The notes under the pieces: generated by a model | What the model was told of the DNA's origin: nothing | What the model saw: only the letters and a program-made list of their open reading frames with translations | Database searches by the model: none | Position numbers and translations under genes: made by a program | Part shown: piece by piece, positions 46,701 to 58,700 of the stretch | Layout of the letters: the number at the start of each line of letters is the position of its first letter | How positions within the stretch are numbered: position 1 is the stretch's first letter | DNA from: Blastobasis lacticolella | Taxonomy: Eukaryota > Arthropoda > Insecta > Lepidoptera > Blastobasidae | NCBI GenBank assembly: GCA_905147135.1 | Contig: LR990050.1 | Coordinates: 4,662,501 to 4,726,500, forward strand | Length of the DNA stretch: 64,000 nucleotides | Direction: 5' to 3'

Positions 46701-49700
46701 GATGTTACGGACACAATTACTGCTTATCAACGTTTGTCATTCACAAAATCAACTATAGGGCGGTGGCGTCACGGGTTTATGCCTCCGAAAGCAGCCACTC
46801 ACCATGGGAATTATTTAAAGACACCACTGTCATGGAGACTAGAGTGCCCGAGCTGCGGATCAGCTCCACGACACGCTCATGCGACGCAGCCGAGACATCC
46901 TCGCCGTTAATCTGAAATAAGAAAAAGGATAAATTCATATTTTTATATTGAACAAGAGGTCGTTTTATGTGTACAAAGTAGGTAAAAAAAAGTTTAAAAG
47001 TATAGGATTGGTCATGGGGTGGAGGCTTATTGTTGTGGGTGCAGAAAATTTGAGTCATTTTGGCGAAAGATATAAGGAGATAGACGTAAGTTTAATTACA
47101 TTTACAAAAAATTTATTCATACTCACAAAATTTCGCCGCAAATAATTTCTAATCTTGTTGAGTATACTCATGTTTAACAACTTCTACTTACTGCGCGATC
47201 TATTCGTCCGCAATTTTGCGAATAACCGAAAAATTGCTTTTCGTAATTGTTTGTAAACTGCGACAGGATGTGTGTGTTTATCGATTAATAAGCCATTTAC
47301 TTGTTGACTTGTGTTTAGATTAGAGTCGCCGCTGTAAGGTGTAAATAGACCACACGATTTTTGGGTACACGGTTCGAGAACTTACCGCCATATTACCTGT
47401 CGCACATTGCGGACAGAAGTTAAAGTATCTAACAAAGGTCGATCCGTATTTCGTTGGTACCGTGGCCATTCGTGAATTATTCGGGAACTGTTACAGAAGA
47501 GTTCGTGGTAAAGTATTAAATCTGCTGCTTGTAAAATTAGCAGCTGATTTAGACATCATCATGGTTTCCTACTTGTCCTCATCCACTTCGCCCGGTCTTC
47601 CGTTACGTTCCAACGGTAAGCCGTTGGCTCTCGCATCCGACTCTGCGACGTCAATGCATCGTTTTTCGGCCTCCCGCGGAACCTCCTTCCCGATACCGGT
47701 AGGTTTAGGCAACTACACGTTTCCCATACGCAGCACATGACCAAACCAGTGCAGGTGAGCCTCTTCACTCTTATTCGTCACACCATGGCCGCCACGGAGT
47801 AGCAACTGAACTCACCGCTATCAAGAAGTCTCCTTTCCGCAGCCCCGCGCGGTCAGCCACGCCGCCCGCGTCGACGTCGTCCAGGTACTGCAGGCCGGGG
47901 CAGCGCTCCGAGGGGCGGAGCTCCATCAGCGGGGAGGAGGCCTTCGCCCCGCGCAGCACGAAGCCGAAGCCCCGTTTCGCTCGGTGCAGCACGACTGTGC
48001 GGGTCTCCATGTTGCCATAGCTGGGGCGGTATGTAAAATGTTACTATTTTCGTTCCTTTACAGTGCCACTAACTTATATGGTTCGGTAACGGCGTCGCTG
48101 TTGTTGACAACAAAATAACATTTCAAAATGGAGACGGTTAGTTCCAGTTTTGGCTACTGGACCAGATAAGTTGTGGCACTATATCTCTGATGTGTGGATG
48201 GGATGTGGTCTTTGCCTAGGTTTGGGGCACCTGTCACTAAGGTGATAGATGCGCCAAACTTATGTGACCCGGTGACAGCATCGTTGTTGTTGGCATTGAC
48301 ATGACATTTCAAAATGGGGTAACTTAGTTTCTATTTTGGCCGCCAGGTCAGATAAGTTTTAGATAAAAACGAAATTAAGGCCTGATTCAGTGCGACGCGG
48401 ATCGTCCGCACGCGGATTAGCGCATGCGTCCGTCGCGGGTAAATTTGTCGTTCAGTTCTACGCGGATCGTGATTGCAATCCACTTACATTACAAATTTGT
48501 ATCTGACAATCAAATTACTTGTCACGCTGCGCGCTGACATCATGGCATGAATTTTATCCCTGAGGGCCGCTCTACATAAGCATGAAGGTAGCTAACTTTC
48601 CAATCTCTTTGCGTCGAAAGTACCTACCTCGAAATATTACCTATTCCTTTCGGTTCGCGTTTAGACACAGATTTCATTCATTTCTATATTTCTATAAGAA
48701 AATAATTATGTATCCGATCATGAAAACTATCATCATCAATTCTCCAACAATGTTATAACCCTTTTTTATGACAATTCCTATTTCATGTTATATATAGGAC
48801 ATATTATTCAATAGGTACATCGAAATCTAAATAGCTTGACGGTAATACACGAGTTACATTGTACAACGTCCGTCAAAGGCTTGTAAAGCAGGTGAAATAC
48901 CCTCTTCGAAGTCGACATGTGTTTAGAATTCAGATGGGAACGCTACAGATGTTTTTGCCAGTGGGGTCTCTGTCAATGTGCTTAGTGGATACCGTTGGCG
49001 AAGCGAGGTTGGCCAAGGTCTTCCACTGGGGACTCTGATAATGGTCAGCTCCGCATCATTTTTCATCATTCATTCATCATTGAATGGACTTATAGGATAC
49101 ATACATTTTACCGTCCCCCACGGACATCCGTCTAGGTCATCGCGTCGCACTGAACCAGGCCTTAACTAGGCGAAAGTTATAACGTTGTCATTTTGGAACC
49201 TGGGCACAGTATTGGTTCTGGGTACATTTTGGGCCCTGAGCACATTTTAGGAAAGGGTCATTTTGCAATAAACTTAAATAGAGATCCCTTTTCTGTTACC
49301 TTGATTTACTTTTATGCTGGTTGGACACGTAAACTTTGATGATTATTTCGGAATCACTTTGATTACCAACAATTATTTTGGTTACTTTTGCTAATTTATG
49401 ACCAGTATTATGCGCGGATGTTCTACTGCACTTATTCTTGTTTGATTGAATGGCCATGATTCAAGTCTATGAATACCGATATCGTAGATTTCTAGCGAAC
49501 TAGACACCTGTAACCCAGTCTAATGACACGTGACAACTGACAATGTACCTTACAGTTAAAAAAATAAATTTTGAATGTTTGTAAATAACAAAATGATATG
49601 TATTAACAATCAATAGTTCTCATCTATTGTTTTTGTTCTACCTGTATATAGGCCATAGGCCTTCATAATAGCCCGTTGTTTTGATATTGACTATACGAAG

Positions 49701-52700
49701 AACCGACGCACAGTTAATTCGCAATGTATTTTGTTTTGGGTTTTCGATACCCTTAAAGTGATATCACTACATATTATAAAACAAAGTCCCACGCGGCGTC
49801 TGTCTGTTCGCCATGAACTCAAAAAGTATACATTTTTAAAATATATAATTAGATTTATATAATGAGATTAGCCAGGCAATTCACTGCCATCTCACCCGGT
49901 TATAAGTGACGATTTGGCCGATGTTAGAGCATGCCTGTCTAGGAACAGCCTATACGTCCTGATGACCTGAGTAGTTCAGTGGTCAACACGCCGGTCTGCC
50001 ACGCAAGAGGTCCCGGGGTCGATTCCCGGCCGGGCAGAAATTGAAATTATGAATTTTAATTTCTGTTACAGGTCTGGGTGTTCTATGTATAATAAGTTTG
50101 TACTTAAAAGTATATAAGTAGTTTATCAGTTATCTAGCACCCATAACACAAGCTTTGCCTACTTTGGGGCTAGATGGCGTTGTGTGAATTTGTCCACGAT
50201 TATTTATTAATTATTTTATTTATTTATTCTGAACGCATCATCATGCTGTTTTTACCAATAGACAGAGTGATTCACGAGGAAGGTTTGGGTGTAATAATGT
50301 AAGAGAGCGACTTACGTTTTCTTTATTCTGGGAGCGGTAGCGCTGTAGGTCTTGCTGAGGGCCATCTCCCTGCGGCCAGTCACGCGCGAGTGGTGGATCG
50401 GTCCCGAACCCAGCACCTGAAATATTGAGGATTGGTACTCCATTAATAAAATGACAGATGTATTCTAGATCTATGCCTGTTGAAGTATAAATGAATGGTT
50501 TGAGGCCCGAGTATATATCAAAATGTTTGAAAGGTCTAAAGATCTTCCTTTGTTCTATTTTGCAGGTTACTTCCCACAGCTGTTAATTAAGAGCCGCCGT
50601 TTGTCCACTGTAGTGTTTAAGTACACCACACTGCCATCATATTCATCGCAGCACTAACGAAGTAAGTCTCCCGTTTCATTTTTGTTCACTATACCGCAAA
50701 GCTGTCTTAAAACTATGAACGAGTTTATTGCAGACTTGTAGAGCACCCTGGCGTTAACTTCATATTCGAGCGCATTATACAGAAATACACCCTTTTCATG
50801 ATCATCATCATCATCACAGCCCATAACAGTCCACTGCAGGACTTAGGGCCTCCCCCACGAAAGAGAAGGGTATGGGCATTATCTCCACGCTTGGCAGGCG
50901 GATTGGAGATCGCAGTGTTGAAGGGAAAACGCTGCTGCCCGTTTTCTAGCCTATGGTGACGCTAGATCTTTTGCCTCGAAAACATTAGTCGCCTTCTACG
51001 ACACCCACGAGTGTAACGGGTTAGTTTGGTGCTATTCTACTTTGCCGGACTCCACACGGCCTATTTCATGATACTACATGATGTTTTAAAAATTTCAATA
51101 ATTGAAATCAGAGAATTGTTGGTTGCTGCTACACGGTTGCGACCGAACGACCTTGATCAAAATCAATCAACGCTCACGCGTCACCGTTTGGCTTTGGAAA
51201 ATACTGGCGGCCATTCGTCGCTTGATCAAGGTCACCCTATCGGCAACCATCGGGGCTATTGGATAACTCAGTTGGCAACTGAATTTGACATTAGACAATT
51301 CTACACTACGCCATCTACGTTGGCCACTGGCTATAGCGTCTACCAAATAAGAGCAGTGTCCGATTTTTATTGTCAAATTCAGTTGTCCACTGAGATAGCC
51401 CATAGCCCCGCTGGGTTGGCAACCGTGGCAGCGCCTTACACCTGTCTTACCTGGTGCATATGCTGCGCGTTCTGCCTCAGACGCACCTCCTGCACACAAT
51501 GCGCGGGGAACAGTCCCGTCGCGCCCGAGCCTCGGACCGTGCCTTCGAGATAGCCGTCGTCGGTCGCGCCAGTCACTGCGAATGGTGGACTAAGAGGTCA
51601 CAAGTCTGCGTAATCAATCCGTAGGTCACAAGTCTGCTCAATTAAGCCTTATTCCGAATCTGTTAAACACCGCGGGAGGCTTGATTAGACCACTTTTGAT
51701 TTTAATGGAACTTCGTCGTGCGATTCGGCGACTTTTTTTAAGATTAAGTAAATGAATTTGTTTTCATTTTGGACAGGTGTAGGTAATCGAAAATGTGCTT
51801 ACAATGTCTGCTGTTTTTGTATTATAGGTAAGCAAAAATAAAAGACGTTAAAGTCACCGAATCATGGACTGAGTAAATTAAAACAAACTGACAATTGGCG
51901 ATTTACACCAACACTTCATTATAACATCAAGACTGATTATATATTCATGTAGAACTATTGTCATTGGTATTGACTGTATTGTTACATACTGAACGAACAC
52001 CTGTTATAATCTCAAGCTTTCTCAATATATGTTTGTTAATATGATTCAGGTTGTAATGGAAAATGGTGCTACTTCTGCTTGATTCGTTAATTACGATAAT
52101 ATTAGTTGCCTCATCCAAATTAACGATGTGGTGCTAAATTAGTTTGCTGACGAACACATTTTTGTTAACAGTTAAAGAATACACTTTCTTTCTTCGGCCA
52201 CGTTGTTACCAAATCGTCGCAGCCTAAAATCAAGGTATTCAAACATGAATGAGATCAAAGTCACTATATTTGCTTCTATATAAACCGGCTTGAAAGTAAA
52301 TAATCGTCAATTAAAAAACAAGTTAGAAGTTACTAAAAATAGCGTTAAAAAAATATCGAATTTCAAAACATCTTAGTTCATACTTGGTCAACCAGATGCA
52401 GCGAATCCCTGTCACGCAACACAGGTGTTCTAAAGAAACTCTCAAATCACCTTCAACGATATCGCCCTGGTTGAGCCGTATGTGCTTGGGCGCGGTGGGG
52501 TCATAAGGCTGCAGGCACACCGCAGTGGCGCCGGCCGCTTGCAGCGAACACGTGGTGGTGTCGCTGTTGCTGGTACCCACGCCGCTCGAGTCCGAGATGA
52601 TGTCGCTAGTGTCGCCGGCACTCTTATCTGTCGACAGCCGCCCTCCTGCCAGCTCAGTACTATGGACCTCCGCGAGAGAAACTACGGAGCGCGCTGCGTA

Positions 52701-55700
52701 CACGTACAGTTTGACCGTGGAGAATTGATAAACCAACGCGATGCCGCCTTCGTTATTTTATCGAGCGAGTCTTTTTTTGGATAGCAATGCTCATCTTAGT
52801 AGCGCTAGGCTATCTTTCTAAACAAAAGGGTTCCTTTTTTGGTCGAGCGACATGCAAAGAGTCAGCAATGCAGCTTGCTCCGTAGTTCCGGATCTTACTA
52901 GGGAGTGAGGGACTGGCTTGTATCGGCTCCATGTTTTGGAATACGGTACCCAAATATGTGAGAGTTTACAGACATTGCCTGATAATTATAGGTCGATAGC
53001 CTTCTCGTACCTAGCTGGCTTGGTATTGTTAGGAGTCGTAGGTACCGTACGTCGTATCCTATTCAATTCTTTGGTTATTGGGTAGAGAATGCCAGTCCAT
53101 GGTCGAGGAACTTACTGATGTCAATGGACTGCTTTCGCCCATCTTAAAAAGGTTCGAAAAGGTAAGTAGGTTCCGAACTAAAGGGGGATTTTTACTTTCA
53201 GGAGTTTAAGCGATTATGTCGGTATATGGGGCATGGATTTTTACCAACATATTTTCAGGTTTAGTGGTATTTACAGTGACGGTATTTAAAAAAAGTTTTC
53301 AATACTAAGATTTATAAAACTTACACTAAAAGCGAAAAATCATAGGTACTATTTTCGGGGAAACAGACAAATTTTAATTAGTGCACAAACAAGGTATAAG
53401 TAAGTCTCACTGTCTAATTAGGTAATCATACTTAATCATCTAATCAAGGGGGTGGTAGAAATCGTGACAAAAGAACTAAGCGGATGAAGCGGATGTGTTA
53501 AACATCTACTGAACATTAAGGCACATAGAACATGCATCGAATGGTCGGTGATGGTTTGTGCATGGTGATGGTTGTTCCATGGACGGTGTCTCGGTTAGTG
53601 CTTGGGCGTCCAGGTGTCCTCTATAACTGGTACACGGTCTTACTTCCAAAGTCGGCTTCATATGTTGCTGTCCATTTTAGAACCATGACGATATTTCGAG
53701 ATTTGCCAGCCTTATAAATAAATCCCTGGATGTCAGTCCCGGTTGCGAGACGCGCAAAGGTCCGCCAGCAATATAGGCAACTTAAAAATTAAAATTACTG
53801 TGATAGGTCACTAATATGTTCAGCAATTTTGAAGCCGACTAGACATCCTATTTCGTAATCAATTTGAACACCTATACATCATCATAATCAAATACAGGGT
53901 TAACTTATCCTTCAGAAATCAAGGTTACCTGTAAGTATGCTGGCGTCGTCCTCGTGGCTGGGGTGGCTGGCGTCGCTGATGCTGGACGAGGCTGAGGAGA
54001 AGGGCCTCTCGAGGCTGCAAGGGGAGGCGGCGGGCCCCTGGCGGCGCAGCAGCGCGTCGAATTCCGCGGGGATGCGGGTGGAGGAGGCGAGGGAGGAGCG
54101 GTCCCCCGGCCACCAGCCCCCCCACGCGGCGGACCGCCGCTTCGGGTTGTAGCGAGGGGGCCCGCGGAACGGAACTGCGAACCCGACGTCGACAACCCAA
54201 CCAAATAACAACGTGCCACAAACGTAAGGTAAACGATATGGTGTAACTGAACTTAATATTGAATGGATTGGATTGGATTGGAAAAAATACAAATTCAAAT
54301 GGGGTAAGTACTCAAATTATTCAAAGTAATTCAAATATCGATTCAAAATAATTTTGTAAAACATATCGTGCAATCGAAATAAATGAAAATAACTAATCAC
54401 CAAATTATACATAATTGAATACGAAAACAAATTAATGCCCCTCTCTATACACCAGAATAAAATAATGTACTTATGCGTGTAATGATACCTGTTAATATTC
54501 GATAAATTATACACTATAATAATAATATTAATTTATAAAATAATTAATAATTAGTTAGTCCTCCCAATATCTATACAACCATCACCATTATGATAAGCAA
54601 TGGAATAAATAAGAGATAGTACGTAGATAGAATAGTGGATGAAAACGTGCAATAGATTGATAAAAATACAATTATATAGTTTGGTATGTTCATAAAACGA
54701 TAATGTTATAAATATACTCCTATTCAGTTAAGCGTTTGCTGATAAAGCAGATATTATTGCGCATAAAATACTTACGTAAACCTAAATAATACAATTGGCT
54801 AAGATTATTAGGCAGCACCGAAAGCCATGCGACTGAAACCTTGGGCACTCACCAATTTCGTCTGATTTGTAACTTTTGATCACTTCTGCTAGTTCCAAGT
54901 TACCGGCTATGACTGCGACCTGGGAGACAACAAGTTTATCAAGCACATCTTTAATTAATAGTAACGAAAGTAAATTAATTATCTTTATAAAAGCAGCGCC
55001 AAAACCAGTCGTTCAACCAAACTTGAAACAACTTCAAGACGTACTGGTACTGATATAAGAACGTATTGATATTTCTGAAAGTGTGCTAACGGAATTAAAA
55101 TAAAGTAATTAAATAATGATTGATGGATGAATACATTTTTCTTGCCCGATAATGAATTGAAGACGGTTGAATACAATATACCGATATCCTAAACGTTGAC
55201 TGGAATAGGTGAGCCACAGTCCTCTGACGAGACGTGCTTTCCAAAGGACAAGCTTCCTCTCATCCCAACTAACCTGATAGGGCGTTTGGTTGGCGAAGTT
55301 CAACGCCTCCTTATCGCATCCCCTGAACAGCAGTTGCCTTGCGCAGGAGTCCTGCGCGTTGACGGCGCAGACGTGCAGGGGCGTGTTGCCGGAGGCGTTT
55401 CGCGCGTTCATATCCGCGCCGTAGAAGAGCAGGTGGTCCAGGTGCTGGACCAGACCGTTGCGGCAAGACTGCAACATGGCAAGGAAAGGGTCTGTTGTGG
55501 TCTATATGTGGGCTTCATCAAGAGTCTTGTTAGAGCCATCCTGGTTTAATAATGTACATGATCAAATGTTGAGTAAAGTAAAAGTACAAGTTTATTACAC
55601 AAGGAAAAGGACATTAAATATCAAAGATAACTAAATTGAAAAAAAAAACAGTGATACAAATAAAGAAGTAGTAAAGTCGTTACCAATGGCTAACCGGACG

Positions 55701-58700
55701 CCGCCATGGCGCTGGTTTTCATTACGGCCGGCATTAGGAAGTGCTAGTCGCTTTATTAAGGTTATTTAATACAGAAGATTTTTAATAACATACACCCACA
55801 TAATATTTCAATTGCTAGCGGAAAACTGTTATCGTTTCTATCAAATGGTCCGTCCGACCGTGTGCCCCTTCCCTAGGTATTAAACCGACCACTACCTTAC
55901 CTACCCCTATCTTTACTCTACGCTAATATACACCTACCCCTACCCGTACCCTACCTCTTTCCTGCCCCGACGTTCTGATGCAGTGGGCAATTTGATATAA
56001 GTAGGGGACCAAATGAATCTAAAGGAAAAAAATGGGCATTTTAGTGAGCCCATTTCTCAGCTACAGTAAAATACGCCTACATTCGTTGATTAGAACCAGA
56101 AACCCACCTGGTGGACCTCCTGCCAGCCTTGCAAATCCGTGGCGCCGATGGTCGCATGGTCATGCAGCAGGGTTTCACAAATCAGCGGATCTGTCTTATT
56201 CGTCACTGACAGGTACAATGGGGTTAGGCCTTTCCCGTCTTTGTAGTTTGGCGAACCGCCGAGTTCTAGAAGGGTCTTCACAGCTTCCAAGGAGTTCTTT
56301 TCGACGGCCTTGTGCATTGCTGTGCTGCCATCTTTGGTCCGGTAGTCGAGGAGAGCGCCGCCGTTCACCAGCGCTATCAGGACTTTCCCAGGAGACTTCA
56401 GACTAGCGGCGATGGTTAATGGAGTGTCTGGAATAGTAAAGTCGTTCTTGTTTTAAAAATGCGTAACACCTGATAACAGTTCACTATATGGAACTGGATT
56501 CTGTGGGTTTTGTCATAGTGTCCATGTTTGAATTGGGATTGGAGATTCCAATGTTTAAAATATACAACATAAAACTGCCAGGGATACTGAGATATTGATT
56601 GTCTTATGAAGCAAGTGGACATATCACTTGACGTGAATGTCCCGGTTGTGTTCTCGCGCTTGCGGGCCCGGGGTCCGCCTTGACCATCATCTAGGATTTG
56701 GCAGATCAGATAATTACAGTGGAGTAACTTCCATCTGACCTTCGTTATCGGGAACCTGATCAGATTGGATCATGGTTACACATTTAGTCGCCTGAATGTG
56801 CAGGTTTCATTACAATGTTTTCTCTCACCGTAACAGCATACATAACTCAGAAAAGAGTCATTGGTACATGGCCGCAGTGGGATTCGAACCCGGTACCTCT
56901 CGCTTACGAGTCGGATACCTTAACCACTCGGCCACCGACGCTTCTCACGATACATGTGTGGAAGCAAATATTGCTTATATTCAAGTCACATTTTGATGTA
57001 GTTGACCATATGGTCTGCTGGACACGACACGGCCAAAGGCTAAAGATATTACGTCACATCCTAAGTTCTTATTTCTTGCTTTTAAAACCGGCATTATCTA
57101 CGCGTCTAAGCTAAGATATCGGTCAAGAGCAAACCGATAATTACAATATCTGACGCACTTACGGACTTGTCAAAAACTTAAGGCTTTCTTGTTTTATTAT
57201 GGGACCCTAAAAACTCTCAAGTAATATGCATATGAACTGTGGATAGTTTCCGTTTCGTGGATAACACTTTCCGTTCCGTTTTTATAAGTGGATTATTTAC
57301 TTATTCATTGAAAAAATAGACGTGAGGTTATGTATGTAGGTGCTTAGCTATGTAAGATGCTTATATACTTTATTTATTTTATTTACTTAATAAAATCCAA
57401 CCGCAGTTGTTACAATAAAAAACAACAACACCTACAAATACTTATACCTTAACACTTTGCGTCACACTTTCGATATCACAATGAAAATACATAAATCTAA
57501 TTAAATCGTAATTCATTTATTTAAAGTTGACTATACTCTATAAAACAAAACAAAATTATTTGTAATAATTTTGTTTCGTAATTATAACATTTTATTATTT
57601 TTGTAACTAATTAACTAAAAAATATGCACGAGATCAGTCATTTAAAATGGTTATACTCATGACTCAGATTGTTATATAGCGACATTTGGTACAGTCATAC
57701 AACTAATTAACTGACCCGTTACCCCATATTGTCATATGGGGGTCAACAAATTAGTTATGTGACTGTACTAAAACTATGTCAAACATGATGCATATTAACA
57801 TTTAGACTAAATAAAAATATTTTTTTAAAGAGCTGTTTTTATTTCTAAAGACCCTAAATAGGTGGTCAGAAACGCTTACCACCTAGACGCAAACAGTTAA
57901 CAAACATGTGCAGACACAGGCTCAACAAATTCGCGATAAAAATCAATGGACTCGTTGCAAAAGCCTTCAAATGGTTCATAAATATGAAAATGAATGGCAT
58001 AAAACGATCGATAGGAGGGTATAAATATTAATTAGCCACAGTGTTCCAAGGCTGTCATACATCTTGGATTATCCACGGATATAGTCTATACGCCGTTTAC
58101 AATAGCCGATCGAACAATGGCCGGGTATGCAAATGTGGTTCGGTCTTAGGTACAGTTTGTTCTCTAACATAAGTCTACGGCATATTGGTGGTTTTCAATG
58201 CACATTATTGTTTCACCGTTTAAATAATACGATTAAAATAATAAATGAATCGGGAGGCAATTGTATACAACGGTTTTGTAAAATATGTTAAGGTAGACAC
58301 AATTCGACCTTATAAAATGTATTACGAATACTTAGAATAAACTATAAAAGAATAATTTTTAAACCTATTTTATTAAGCGAAAGTAGTGGCTATGAATAAA
58401 TAAAGTCAGTCGAAGTCATATAAGTTGCGGATAAAAAGATTATTGCTTACCATATTATTGACTATTTGGTGCAGTCTATAATGTGGATACGAAACCACCA
58501 ATATGCCTTTTGACATAAGTTAGGAAACAGACTGTACAGTCACCATCATAGCGACCTACCCAAAGCCAGTATAAGATGAGCTAGCGTCTCTATAGACGCG
58601 CATAGCAATGTTAGCTCCTTTTATACTGGTTTTTGGTAGGTCGATTTGCTGCCTTCTGTACCACCGGTGTCATTTACCCGTTGCGTGTTAGGGAAAGTGC

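Noticed and set aside
56875..56945. A tRNA-Ser gene
   Set aside because: The head is tRNA-like with good A and B boxes but continues into the dispersed SINE body. Treated as a SINE.
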